From NCBI GenBank assembly GCA_012932865.1, contig SAXG01000008.1:806001-870000 (forward strand): DNA of 64,000 nt, read 5' to 3'. Numbering within the stretch: position 1 is the first letter of the stretch; each line of letters begins with the position of its first letter. The notes below the pieces were generated by a model, which was given only the letters and a program-made list of their open reading frames with translations, was not told the origin of the DNA and ran no database searches. Below, in pieces: positions 23,552-35,392 of the stretch. The stretch comes from Amylostereum areolatum. Taxonomy: Eukaryota; Basidiomycota; Agaricomycetes; Russulales; Stereaceae. The translations under genes and the position numbers were made by a program.

Positions 23552-24776
23552 CTAGCCGTGACGTTGATATATCGCTGCGAAAAAAAAAGTTAGACGGTCA
23601 GGGTGTGTGAAAGCAGATATCAGCTTACCAGTCACCATGGCATGGTCACGCTCGTATGGCTCCAGGGTGATCTGCTCCAATGGCTTGAACTTTTCGTTTC
23701 GTAGTTTCTGAACCTCGTCTTGGAAGACGACATTGGCCGGGGCCGTAGAATCGATACAATTGGCCTTGATGGAGATGACGGCATGTCCCCCAACCTTCAA
23801 GAAGCTATGCGCATTGAGGGCGACGATACGCGCTTGATCCGGCTGTGCGACATCCGCGAATATAACATCAACTGTGGACAGCAGCATGCGGTATTTTTGA
23901 GGGAATCGCGCATCCTCGACAATTGCTAGAATGGGGAAGGAAGGTATTGAGAATGGATGGGCAAAGATAAACAAAACAGACTCACGAATGACATTGGTGC
24001 GCTTTTTCGCCATGTTAATCAAATCACGACCTGACCGAGGAGAAAACTCGACAGCATAGACAGTCCCTTCCTGGTAAAAAAAAATCCATTGCTAAGTAAA
24101 GCACAGGTAGAGAGCGGAACAACGCACCGGCCCTACAATATCCGCAACATGGCTGACACTGGTACCGCTGGCAGCACCGAGATAGAGCACCTTCTTGCCA
24201 GGGGCAATGAAAATGTTCTCCATACCACCAAGCACTCCTGCTGCAAGTTTGCTACGGAAAGGATTCCAGACGCGATACTCAATCTTGGTGTCGTCGACGC
24301 CGCCCTCGATTGATATCCGCTTTTCGCCATATACGGACTCGCCGGGGACGAGATTTTTGGTGACAAGGAGGGATTCCTTGCCTTTTGCGATGAAGATCCC
24401 GGCGTGCTTGTGCGGCTCCAGGATAACATTTGACCCTCCCCGCGCTCCTCCCCTCCCACCACGTCCTGCACCACGTCCGCCGCGAGGGGGTCCACCGCGC
24501 CCGCCGCCGCGACCGCGAGATTGGACGCCTCCGCCCCGAACACCTCCACCTAGTTTTCGCGAGGATCCTTTAGTTGAGTAGGTGTTTGAAGAGATGGATA
24601 ACACACCTCGTCCACCCCTGAAGCCGCCTCGTCCACGGTCTCCTCCCCCACCGCGCCCTCCTCCGCGGAAACCACGATCTCCTCCACGGAAACCACCACG
24701 ACCTCCTGGAGCACCTGAGGACCTGGAGTAAGCATACTATAGAGGGTTTTGGATTCTTAACCTACCGAATGCCATG
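23552..24776 (-). CDS. NOP1: Fibrillarin, box C/D snoRNP 2'-O-methyltransferase
   Basis: Nucleolar RNA methyltransferase that modifies rRNA guided by box C/D snoRNAs. The start MAFG is split by an intron right after the fourth codon, as the frame [12 protein letters not shown] resumes downstream. An Arg/Gly-rich (GAR) domain spans about residues 5-85. The catalytic part begins [19 protein letters not shown], and the S-adenosylmethionine loop is [21 protein letters not shown]. It continues with [50 protein letters not shown], and [16 protein letters not shown] before the last exon encoding IYQRHG. The short C-terminal exon follows a small intron. A CACGTG box lies 124 bases upstream of the start. 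Confidence 0.97.
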
Positions 24777-25372
24777 TATGTGCGTAGGGGGTTGTGTAAG
24801 GGGACTTTGAACACCTTGGGCTGCTACAGAAATTTTGGACCGAGAGCGTTCGTACGCTGGACCGGCAACTGCCGGCGGAATCTCAATGGGCGCTTTTCTC
24901 ACGTGTTCCCGATACATCCACCTCATCCACCTTGATCACCTACTTCACCTACTATAGAGTACATACATACCCTGTGCGGAATCGCGTCGCGCAAACCGAG
25001 GAAATTAACAGATAAGCATTGGCGTTTCAGCGTGTAAGTCAGGTATCGAAATAGCAGGATTGGGAGGAAGCAGCAACAGGTAATTGTGAGCAGAGACAAC
25101 AGACCAAATGCACGAGGAGCTTAATGTAGAGTGGGTAGGATAGAGTATATGAGAAATAGAGTGAACCGGATCGGATAGAGAAAGAGAGGCAGAGACCGAT
25201 CAAACGGTAAATATGGGGTCCGAACGAAGGACGAAATCCGCAGTAAACAAGATGATAGACACAGGCATTGGGAGCGGCACAGGAGGATACTGGCCTTCTT
25301 CAACTCCCACCACCACCCAACAAGCAAGAACCTACTGAATAGATATGAATGAGGCTTGCAACCCCTTCCAGC
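24777..25372. promoter_or_regulatory. Fibrillarin promoter region
   Basis: About 600 bases. Includes a CACGTG box at 24900-24905 and gaaattttgg at 24829-24838, loosely like the ribosomal-RNA-processing element of yeast. The remainder is the 3' flank of the next minus-strand gene. Confidence 0.45.
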
Positions 25373-27732
25373 CTAGCGCCCCCCAAGGCTCAACCAGTCC
25401 GTGCTCTCGCCATCTTTCAACCACCCAAGCTCTAGATCCCCAGTTCCGAGGTGGTTCGGTACCTTCGTCTGGGACGCTCCCCTCGCGGGCATAGTGACGG
25501 GGCGAGCATGATCCGTCTTCGAGGGCGTTTCGAAGTTGTACGGGTGTATGTCGCTCGGGACGCTCGGGAACTCGTCGAAGTCGAACGAAATGTTGTTTCC
25601 CGGCGAAGACGTTGTAGAGAACGACATGAGCGAACGAGGAGTTTCGGGAATGGGCGACGGAAGCGTGTAGAGGTTCTGTTCGGGAACAGGACCTAAAAAG
25701 ACATTAGGCCGACAGAACGTCTAATAGACGCGCGAGACGACGTACTGGACTTGTCTTCTATCATCGATTTCGTCTTGGACTGGCGATTAAGGAGACGGTC
25801 GGCGAACGAAGCCGCACGAGCGACACCCCGGCGGGGTGATATACGAAGAGATGAGGTGGTGCTCCCACCCGACTTGATGCTCCGTACATCTGGCAGTGTT
25901 GAGAGCTCGGACGTGGGCGACGGAGGTGTCGCCACAGGTGTTGATTCATCCGACGACATTTCGGATGACATGCTCTGCCTGGACGCGCAGATTGGACGAG
26001 CGCATTGAAAAGAAGCGGCGTGTGCGCGCCGACTTGGGCGGAGGGGTTGGAGGGAGGTCCTCAGATGACGACACCGGCGGACCTTGTACATGGAACGAGG
26101 GTGTAGAGTTGGAAATATACTGAGGCTGTGACGAAGGTGAAGGAGTGCGGGATGCCATCCGGGGTGGTGTTTGCAGGTCAGACTTCTGTGATATATCATC
26201 ACGGTCAATGGAGGGGAGAAAACGACGGTCTGGGGGAACAACCTTCACGTCAAGTTTGTGCGGCTCGCTGACGGGCGAGGTCACTTTAACCTCTGGTGTA
26301 GGCTTAGGTGTCATCTGCGGCTCGTCGTCGTCGGGCACGTTGAGGGATAGATCGAGAGTCGTGTTTCCCAGCGTCGCCTCCAACCATGACGCCTCCTTGA
26401 GGAGGTCTGCCAAATCTGGTGCACCGAGGCTTGGAGGTTGTTCCACAGGAGCAAGGTGCTTAAACTGTCGTTTGGAGCGCACGACGGTGTTATCACCTTT
26501 AAGATTGCTAGTGGATCGCTGAACCGTAGGGCCAGATCGAGAATTGCGAGGGGGATGTTCCTCGGACGTCCTACGATGGACAACGGCAGTGAAGCTCTTT
26601 CTTGATGGTACGGGCGTGAGCGAGGGCTCGGCGAGAGGGGGCGCGCTCGTGTTCACCGTGAGGGGAACGGCAGGTCCGGTGGCAATAGGGGTGCTTGCGG
26701 GAGAAGACGCAGCAGAAGACGCAGGAGTGTCTTCCGCGACCTTCGAGATAGTTCGGCATCGTAAGAGGAGCAAGTGCCCGCGGTGCTGCTGGCGTCGTTT
26801 CCGGTGTAGGTGTCTTCACAACTTCGGACGTAGGGGACGGTTCGACTGGCGATGGTGAAGGCGACGCGGACGGCGTATTTGACGTTTGCCGTTGAACCTT
26901 TGGAAGCTCCAACTGTGCGGATTTCGTACCCGGTACGTCGACAGTTGCTGAAACGGGCGTCGCCGCATTGGCCGACGGGGGTGGAGTTGGCAGGACGCCA
27001 GTATCAACTTTGTTCGCGGTTGGGGTTTCCCCTTGAGGCTGTAGCGAAATGACACTGACGTCGGCGGGAGAGGGAGTTTGGGACATGCGTCTTGCGGCCT
27101 TGGTGGGGACCTCATCGTATGACTCCACGATTTCAATGACACTGAGTCGTCTCCGGGGCGTATACGTTGAACTGCGGCGAGACGGGGTTGGTCCGCTGAG
27201 TATCGGGTCGCCTGTCACGTCTGGAGAAAGAGGTGTGGCCATCTCCTCGTTGCTGGAACCGGTGTTGTCCACGAATGGAAACGTTTCTGAAGCGATGGAC
27301 ACACTGGGTGATGAAACATGTGATGAAGCCACGAAGCCTCCTGAGGCGACGGATCGTCCTGTGAATTGGGGTTGCAATTGTCCTGTGTATTGGGGTTGCA
27401 ATTGTCCTGTAAGCTGTGGTTGGAGTGGATCCAACTTGGGTTTGCTCGCGCTGGGTATCCGGTTGCCGTAAAGCTTCCCTGCTCTTGGTTGCGCCATCGT
27501 CTGAGGGGGGTGGGGCGCCCATCCCGAAGCTGCCACGGGGGATAGGCACGCCACCTTTGCGCTCGAACTTGTTGATCTTGTCGCGTAGACTGCCTTTGGG
27601 TGCGCTGGCGGGCTGGGAGCCACCCGGCTTGAACGCAGAGGGAGCATTCGAGGGCGAGGGGCTGATGCCGCGCGGTTGTTGAAGAGCAGCGATGCGGTCT
27701 TTTAGGTTGCCCGTGGGTGGAGATGTTTGCAT
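25373..27732 (-). CDS. Pro/Ser/Thr-rich protein with LQPQxTG repeats, possible actin-patch/endocytic factor
   Basis: Roughly 750 residues, mostly disordered. It starts MQTSPPTGNLKDRIAALQQP, then LRDKINKFERKGGVPIPRG and a segment GKLYGNRIPS. A tandem eight-residue repeat follows: LQPQLTGQ, LQPQYTGQ, LQPQFTGR. Each copy fits the Prk1/Ark1 kinase target rule (hydrophobic-x-x-Gln-x-Thr-Gly) known from Pan1 and Sla1. Later come PPTPPPKSART (possible SH3 ligand), a helical stretch DLADLLKEASWLEATLGNTTLDL, and a C-terminal DFDEFPSVPSD. Such proteins in yeast act at cortical actin patches; Aim21-like proteins are one candidate family. The link to endocytosis is inferred. The frame changes near the C6 run at 27505-27510, either by a short intron or by an indel. 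Confidence 0.7.
27353..27412 (-). repeat. 24-base in-frame tandem repeat encoding LQPQxTGQ
   Basis: Two near-identical 24-base copies and one diverged flanking copy encode three Prk1-type phosphorylation motifs within the protein above. Confidence 0.85.
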
Positions 27733-28233
27733 AGTCCTATATGACCTTGGTCAGTGTTGAAGACAAACAGCAAAGGGTGACGCACATGATGATGATGGTG
27801 ATGGTGAGAGCGAGAGAGGCGGGGCGCAGATCGACCAGCGGACCTGACCAGTTCGAAAAGAAGGGCGGCTCGTGGCCAGTGCCGGAAGGCAGAAAGTATT
27901 GAACAGAGTTGAAGGTTCGCTCAACGTGTTTACAAGAGAGGGGGGAAGGCGGAGGGCGCAGCAAGGGGAAGGGTGTTGAAGAAAGGTGAGATGATGGCAA
28001 CGACGCCTTGGCAAACTCACGCCAACTTCCCTCGCCGCCTCACGGTCACACGCCGATCACCCGAAATTACTTGCCTTCGTTTATGCATTGCCCTAATGGG
28101 CGGCCACGATCCCTCGACCGGCCTCCGTGTCAACGAGAGAATTTCGACGGTAAAATAAAGGGCAATGCCGTAGATACGAAGCAGGTGGTTGTATACGGAA
28201 TGTGCGGAAACATATAAAGCTGCTGCGATAAGT
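27733..28233. promoter_or_regulatory. 500-base promoter region of the LQPQxTG protein
   Basis: Lies between the start of one minus-strand gene and the stop of the next. No coding signal seen. Confidence 0.4.
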
Positions 28234-30548
28234 TCACGAACTTGAGTCAGGGCTAACTCGTCTGCCTTTGGCTGCCCAAAACGCCCGCTTCCTGTCCTTC
28301 GTGCTCCTGTTTCCCTTGAAACTACTCGGAGCCTGCTCCGGCTCCGTATCATCGGTGAAGACGTCGTACTCGAGCTCTTCTCGCGCTAGGCTGTCGTCAC
28401 TGTCATCATCCCGATCCGTCAGTCCGTGAACGACTAGCTCTCCTTCCTCCAGATCTTCCTCGTCGTCCGTGGTAAAAACCGTGTGGGTGTCAGCGGTAGT
28501 GCCCAGCCGGCGGCGTTTTTTTGGAGGTATGCCGTACCGGCTCTCCTCTTCGTCGGCATCGACGTTGATCATCTCTCGAGGCGTCTTTTGAGAGGATGGA
28601 GGTTTACGAGAGGGGGGCTCATCATCGGAGCGATCTGCTGCTTGCCAAGCGGCCTTCACGCTCGATGCACCGTTTTTCCTTGATTCGTTTACCCGCGGAG
28701 TATCATTCGTGAGATCGATGACCACAGAGGGTTTGGGTTCGACTCCCAATATCCTATGCAAGGTCCTCTTGTCGAACACCTCCAAGGCAAGTTTCCGCCG
28801 ATTAACAGTCTAGAATTGTACAGGTAAGGATGGGCGCTCTGACGGAAACGAGACCGCGTACCTCCTGCGTTACACCCAGCACACTGGCAAGGATACTCAT
28901 GTCTTCTTGACTAGTGTGTCCGCGTAGATTGACTGTCCTCCCTGAGCGTCGAGCGCTGAGGATGCCTGCCTGAGTAAATGCCGATGCCGCCATGATGTTG
29001 TATGCCCCCGCAAATGTTTGTCGCACGCGAACCATGTTGTATGAGCCTTTGGATATATCGTTGGCTGCAGGTTGAAAGTCAGAAGACCGTCATGAATCAG
29101 GATCGCAAAGCACATACAGATGTCCCCAGGATCTTCAATTGAAAGTAACATCGACTTGTTATAGTCGCCACCCCAACCTCTTGCGTCCTTGCTGAAGTAG
29201 GTCCCTCCGTCCCGCACCGAGATGCCAACTTCCTGGTAGTTGAAGTAGCAGCCGTACAGCTCAAAGAACTCCATGACGAGTACGCCAAGGTTGCGCATCG
29301 GGTCAACCTCGCCTCTCCTGATTTTTGGGTGCATCTGCAAAAAGCTTATCGCAAGACATACGATGCTGTAACTTCCCAGGCCCCCGGAAAACACCTCGTT
29401 CATGCTGCGCTGGCTGAGGAACGCCTTCGTGACTAGAACAAGTCCACGCAGAGCGGGCATCTCCTGCAGAAAGCCGTTCACCATTTTGCCTGCTTGTATT
29501 CCATTCGCCTGATTGATCGAGATGTCGACCGCGAACCGACCGTGAATGGTCACGAACTTGATGATAGGAACCTTCGCCTTGGCGATAATGGTGACTTTGT
29601 CCGTGATACCAGCGCGCTTTAGGGTGTTTGCGAGGGCGTGGAGGACGGTAACTCTGTCAGAAAATTCCATAGACTTGGAAATGACGACGAGGTCGATATC
29701 CCTGGAAAAGCGTCATTAGCACGAGTGAGCTGCGTATACGAAGTGCGGATTAGAGCACACCCAAGAGGAAGGTAAAGCTTTGTTTCGTAGCTTCCGAATG
29801 GGAAGACTCGGGCGTCGGGAAAGTTCTTGGACACCGCCTGAGATATCATTCGTACTGTCAACTCGCGCACCTCGTCCTCTTCAGGTGTCGGAGATATATA
29901 TTCTATGAATGCCTCTACCTCGCGATGTAGGCTGCAGAAATATGTCAGCCCCACTGAGTCTGCTTAGAACGAGAGGACATACAGTTCAGCGACGTTGGAA
30001 CAGCCCTCCCATTCAACGTTCTCCAGCCAAGGCGCCTTGCGCGATGCAGCATCCAGCCGTTGTTTCTTGTTCCCGTATCCATCGTCCGGGTCGTAATCGC
30101 CGACCTTGCGCTTACGAGTTTTCCTCTCGTCCCTCTCCGCATCCCGATCCCAATCCCCCGCTTTCCCCTTCCCTCTGTCCCACTCCCGCTCATTCCTCCT
30201 CTCCCGATCGCGATCTTTATCCCGTCTTCGTTCTTCTCCCCGCTGCTCGTCGTCTTTGTTTTTCTCGGTCTCGTCCGAGAACCCGAATGGCACGAAATCC
30301 TCGCCGAAATCATGCATCTCCTCCTTCGCACCGTCCTTATCCTTCCTCCTCTCCCTATTCTTTTCTCTGTCCTTCTTCCGCCCAGAATCGTCGGTACTCC
30401 GTCTCTTCATGGTTTCCGGTCCTGGACCGGCCTGGGCGTTCCCTGTAGCTTGTTCAGCCTCCTCACGTTCGCGCGCCTCGCGTTCCCGGCGTTTCTTGCG
30501 CTTTTCGGGTTTCAAGGTAGAGGACTGGGGGCTGGTCACGCCATTCAT
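28234..30548 (-). CDS. TRF4: Non-canonical poly(A) polymerase, Trf4/Cid14/PAPD5-like
   Basis: Nuclear nucleotidyltransferase that, in the TRAMP complex, adds short A tails to RNAs destined for the exosome. Seen: a highly charged N-terminal domain of about 200 residues (REREAREREEAEQ; DKDRDRERRNEREWDR), an APWLENVEWEGCSNVAEL linker, and FIEYISPTPEEDEVRELTV. The catalytic core is VFPFGSYETKLYLPLG, then after an intron DIDLVVISKSMEFSDR supplies the first two catalytic Asp. RFAVDISINQANGIQAG supplies the third. The central domain holds FSGGLGSYSIVCLAISFLQ and the PAP-associated region VLVMEFFELYGCYFNY and DISKGSYNMVRVRQTFAGAY. The C terminus is acidic with KKRRR. Start at MNGVTSPQSS; an in-frame ATG at 30632 would add 28 residues. 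Confidence 0.93.
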
Positions 30549-30769
30549 GTTGTTCGGTGACGATAGTGATATAGGATGAGCTGGGCGTGGAGGTAGGCAA
30601 GACGGCGAGGTGAGGGACTTGCATAAAATCATATTGCTCCGTCTTATTTACTAGGCGCCATCACGTGCGCTCAACTAGTTGATCGCGTTCGAACCTCGGA
30701 CGCGTTGAACGTTCTCATCTTCTCGACCACGACGTATCCCTCTGAACTTGTCATCTTCCCTCTGTAGAA
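30549..30769. promoter_or_regulatory. 221-base divergent promoter (Trf4 / F-box) with CACGTG box
   Basis: Both genes start outward. A CACGTG box at 30662-30667 is almost central: 114 bases from the Trf4 start and 103 bases from the F-box start. Confidence 0.6.
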
Positions 30770-32713
30770 ATGTCTTCCAGCGCATCAAACAAGACCCCCA
30801 GGTGTGTCGCGGTATATGTTGCATCTGGACTTGGCCACGAGCACGCAATTTCAGGCGCGTTACCGAGAAACAATGGCACTCTCGCCTCCAAAAAGGTATC
30901 AACGCTGTCCTCCAACTCGAGAATGCGTTTGTCAAAACTCCGAGAAATCTCGCCGCGGCGAACATGGTCACAGAAATGGATCTAGTTATCAAGACGCTGC
31001 AGTCAACCATCGGGATATTTGACTCCTACCACTCCCGACCCGGGAGTATTCTTCACGAGACTCGCTTCGAATACACCCCTGTATATACAGACGACTCGAT
31101 ACCCCAAGGTGCTAGGTTCGTATTCTGCTTCATCATGCCACGCCGGCCAATGCCTTACCCTTCTCAGGTCTATAAAGCCGGTACGATGGCGTGCCCAGCT
31201 CTCCAAAGCTCTTGAGGCCATTTCTCCCCTTCGTACCGTGCACGAAGATACCCCGGCTTCCCTTGCGCCCGAAGATCTACATAAGGCAGTTGAACCTGCC
31301 TTTATCGCCCTTCACCAAGTCCTTTTCCGCTTCCAGGCCCGCCGCGAACGCGCTCTTCGCACTCCCGTCGCCACACTCGCCCCTGAAACCCTCCGTGAAA
31401 TATTTCTCTATGTTGCTGAAATCAACCCACCCCACGAGGAGGACCTTGGCTGGCTCATCCTTGACGATGTCTGCGTGCAATGGCAGAAGACTCTACGTGC
31501 CATTCCCGAGTTATGGGCAAGCTACGTCACCAGCGCGCCGGTGTATGGCTTCGAAGAGATGCTTAGGAATACCCAATCCTTGCCCCTCACATTCGTCGCG
31601 AACGCTGGCTATTTTGACAAACGTGATCATTGTGCAGACACGCACAGTACGATGAAATTCATCTGTGCGCACCTTGGTCGCGCAAAGGAACTCCGACTCC
31701 AACTGCGACAGGCTCCCCCCGAAGGCGTCGCGTCTGACCTGCGATGTAAACTCGTCAAGAAAAACCGGACGTGGCCGCTGCTAGAACGCATTGACGTCGA
31801 GGTTGAGACGTCCATCGAGGAGAATCACGAGTGTTACATAGACTGGTACTCGGAGGATGTCCTCAGCCTCGACTTCGATAAGCGGACGATTGTCGCGCCG
31901 AACCTCCGTCAAGTGCGCATGCACAATGTCGCCATGCCTTGGGATCCCTCGTCCGTCACCCACCTCACCATATCGACAGACATTTCGGTTCCTCACGGGC
32001 GTCCGCGCGCGCGCGACCTCGTCTCTCAACTGACCCGATCGACCAATCTGGAGGTGTTGCGCATTGACGGCTGCCTTTCCCGTGTCCCTCGCACCCAAAC
32101 ACCTCTGGGTGAGCGCACCACATTCCCGCATCTTCGCAAGATGATGTTAGGAGGCACCCCAAGGCAGTGTGCGTTCTTGCTAAACTACATGGACATCCCA
32201 CCTACTGCCACGCTCGCATTCAGCCTCTTCCTCAGCGAAGCGAAGTACGCTGAGAACGAAGCGACTCCCTGGGAGGACGACGATGAGGAGGCCGTCGTGG
32301 CTGTGTATACGAAGCAGACTGGCCCATTTTTTTCCTCCCTTGCTCGTTGTTCTCCTCGTCATGTCACGTCCGTTACATGGGAGGATTGTAGGCGAGAAGG
32401 TTTCATCTGGGGAGAGCCCGGGATCGTCGATGCTCTCAGGCTCAACGCCCATTCTACCAGTGGCGAGTGCGGGGATTTGACAATGGACCTCGACAACGCG
32501 ATGACGGTGAAGCTAGATCAGGACGAGGTGGTGAAAAAATTTGTGCGGAGGATGAGGATGGAAGGAGTGCGAGTCAATTGGGAGGGCGACCTGGGTAATG
32601 ACGAGGATGAGGCCGAGACCGATCCGGAAGATCCGGAAGACGGAGCAGAATACGAGCCCGAGGAGAGTGCCGATGAGGATGATGCTGCCACAGAGAGTGA
32701 GGACGAGGATTAG
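30770..32713 (+). CDS. F-box protein with acidic C terminus
   Basis: Likely substrate receptor of an SCF ubiquitin ligase. Three exons. Exon 1 (from 30770) gives MSSSASNKTPR; the intron 30802-30854 leads to RVTEKQWHSRLQKGINAVL; the intron 31116-31167 leads to SIKPVRWRAQLSKALEA. A predicted helix (ALHQVLFRFQARRERAL) precedes the F-box VATLAPETLREIFLYVAEI, which runs through VCVQWQKTLRAIPELW. This helix plus F-box layout is the common basidiomycete type. The following 350 residues are weakly repetitive and probably form a leucine-rich-like fold. The tail is strongly acidic (EDEAETDPEDPEDGAEYEP). No substrate can be inferred. It converges with CENP-C. Confidence 0.85.
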
Positions 32714-33202
32714 GAGGCTGGCGATGATCGATGACCAGCGGATGACATTACTTGTACGAGGCCTTTCGTATGTACCCAGCATAACTCATCGAACTTTTGG
32801 ACTTGGGTCAATCTTGAAAGTTGTGGATCGACGAGGGAAGCTCAAGCGCTCAAGCGCTCATACTTACTTACACATATATGTGGAGAGCGGTTGGAACATG
32901 GTTTTGCAGTTCCGCTACAGTTCTTCAAGTCCTCGTATTTCGCACAGAGGTTGAGTATTTATAAAGAACGCAGGCCACCATTGTCTTTTAAGCTTTATAG
33001 CTTAAGAATATAACCGATGCGAAGATCGCTTGCGTTCGTTAGCTAGTAGGCATAGGAGCCGCATCACGAAGTTTGATTACAAAACGAAGCAAAATGAACG
33101 ATTGAGAGAAATTAAACAACCACAATGGGAGTGTTAACGAGCCCATAAACGAAACCTAGGCGGTGAACACATACCCTCCAGGCTGAGAGGAATGCGACAA
33201 CC
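32714..33202. other. Convergent intergenic region, 490 bases
   Basis: The 3' flanks of the F-box gene and of CENP-C. It is A/T-richer than the surroundings and no gene was seen. A short duplication (gctcaagcgctcaagcgctc) sits at about 32839-32858. Confidence 0.5.
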
Positions 33203-35204
33203 CTATGCTTTGGAGGACGCCCCTCGCTTCTTAGGCGGCGGCGCTGTCTTTTCGCTAGATGCTTTCCGGCCTGGACCCGCGCTACTCGGCCGCGACGGGG
33301 GTGGCTCATCTGGGGGTGCCTCGCTCGCAGGGTGGACGTCCGGCATTGCTTCCTCATCTGCGGATACACGCCTCGCTTGCGCGAAGAACAACCTCGCGTC
33401 GCGATCCCCGATGTTCTCGATGTAGTAGTTGTTTCCTCGCGGGACAAGGATAGACGCGCCAGTGCAGAGGATGTATGAGGATTCGTGAACTTTGAACGTG
33501 ACAGCACCCTCGATGACAAAAAAGACCTGGGTGCACGGGAGATGAGATAGATAGACGTGATGGGGGGAAGTCATGAACGCACATATGTGTTGTCTTTCGT
33601 CATCTTGCTGGGTTTGTGGCCGTTGGGAGGAATCCTGAGCTGTCCCGCCGCGATAAACTCGCCGTCGCCGAATATTTTCTGGAAGTAGAACTCGTTGTTG
33701 GCCGCAGGTCGAGGTTGCACCCGTGAAGATGGGAAGGCGAGGCCTGTATCGCAGAAATCTGTTAATGTTCCCTTTCCAAGGACGTTCATTCCTCTCACGT
33801 CGTTGAACCTCCTCGCCCGTATGCCAGTCTAACACAACACCCGTCAGGGGGGTCTGTTCGTCCCACCCTTCTTCTGGGTTGTAAACGGCCGAAGGGTCAT
33901 CGTTGGCGTGGCTCTGGGACCTGGGGGCCTTGCTCCGTTTACGCTTGCCGGCCTTGCCCAGTGGTAAATGAGGCTCCTCTCGCACGCGCACAACCTCCTT
34001 GATAACAGGCACGAAGGAAGTACCGGTTTCGCGGCGGCCATATACAACCTTCTCGTTACGCCACCAAGCGAGGGGCTTGTAACGCGTCCGCGCGCCTCTT
34101 CGAAGGCCGTCAGGGTGCTGGGGTGAAGCTACGAAGGACGTGAGCAAGTCGGATAAAATTGGACGACAGGAAAAGAAAACAAACGTGAGATGGTGAGCTG
34201 AGGTTGGTCCTTCTTGCGTCGGGCCCGTGGTTTTGTTGCGGCTTGTTCTGCCTCACGTCGTTTCTTGCTCGGGGGCTCTGGTGACTCCTCGTCTTCTTCC
34301 ATATTCTGGTCCTCTACCTCTGCAAAACCTTGCGCGATGTCATCTTCCACCTCTCGGTCGTCCACTTCTTCCTCTTCCTCATCAAGATGTCTGCTCGTCG
34401 CCTTCCCTTTCCCTTTTGCCTTGGAGTGCCGCGCCCTGTCCTCGGCATCCTCCTCGTCTTCTTCCATTTCTTCGTCATCATGAGCCATTTCTGTAAAACT
34501 CGCCCGTCGAGAAGGAGGTGCGTGACTGGTGTTTGGATCTTCCTCCTCATCTCCATAGCCGTATTCATCGCCGTAATCACCTCCTCCATCGTCGAAGGGA
34601 ACGTCGTCGTCTTGAGCGGGAATTACAGTAGAAGTGGAGAGATGCGATGGTCCAGCGGAGTATCCATTGACGTTGGAAGAGCGTCTGGAGAGGCTCCCCA
34701 GAGATTTACGCGGAGGAGAGGGGAGTGAATCGTAGTCAACGTCCGATGAGCGAGGAACGGGTCGAGACGAGGAGCCGACGCGATTGGCAGAGTTGGGCGC
34801 GGCCATACGCGAGCTGTTATAGTACATATTAGGTGAGGGCATGTCTGTAACAGTGGTATCGCGATTTCAGTGACGCGTTCAATTGACAACACCTCGCCGC
34901 AAAACTACACACCGTCGTCCAGTTCCATCGACATTTCCCCATAGTCATCATCGTCATCTGGCAGAGTCACAACGCTTTTACGTCTCCCGTTGGCCTTGCC
35001 ATTTGTCTTGCGTGCACGAGGAGGGGTGCGCGCGTCGGCCTGGCTGAGGACGCGGTCAAATGGCTCGAACTCGTCCGACTTGTGGTCAACATAGCCGACG
35101 GCAAACCCGGTCTTCTTGCCGCGGGCGAGATCATCTGCGCGGAAAGGGATATGACCTTTGGGCTTGCGCGAGCCAAGCGAAGATTTCCGGGCGGAGGTGG
35201 GCAT
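33203..35204 (-). CDS. MIF2: Inner kinetochore protein CENP-C (Mif2)
   Basis: Binds CENP-A nucleosomes at the centromere and dimerises through a C-terminal cupin. Seen: an N terminus MPTSARKSSLGSRKPKGH followed by an FRADDLARGKKTGFAV segment, a disordered acidic middle (EEEEEVDDREVEDD), then the CENP-C motif RTRYKPLAWWRNEKVVYGR, which contacts the histone tail and acidic patch. The cupin fold runs from NNEFYFQKIFGDGEFIAAGQ through KPSKMTKDNTYV, FFVIEGAVTFKVHESSYILC and ASILVPRGNNYYIENIGD to ARLFFAQARR. A Lys/Pro-rich tail of about 50 residues ends GASSKA. At least four introns. The gene is divergent from the AP-2 mu gene over 188 bases. Confidence 0.95.
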
Positions 35205-35392
35205 TGGGAACGGGTCAGCCACACAACGGATGCGCGAGGGTTGGGTTGAGAGCGCGCCGCCAATCAACGTTCCCACGGATCAATGCGCGTTCGGAGAGCA
35301 CGTGATCGACTACTTCCGCTGATTCCGGCCGCGCTGATTCGAATTTCGCAGCGACTCCGTCACCGTCGTCGTCTCCTCTGTGGCTTACGGTC
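35205..35392. promoter_or_regulatory. 188-base divergent promoter (CENP-C / AP-2 mu) with CACGTG box
   Basis: A CACGTG at 35299-35304 lies almost midway between the two start codons, 95 and 89 bases away. No TATA element was seen. Confidence 0.6.

Noticed and set aside
28725..28755. gggttcgactcccaat, B-box-like
   Set aside because: Lies within the coding part of the Trf4-like gene, with no tRNA fold.
30675..30770. gttcgaacc on the minus strand resembling a tRNA B box
   Set aside because: No A box at the right distance and no cloverleaf stems; it lies in the Trf4/F-box promoter.
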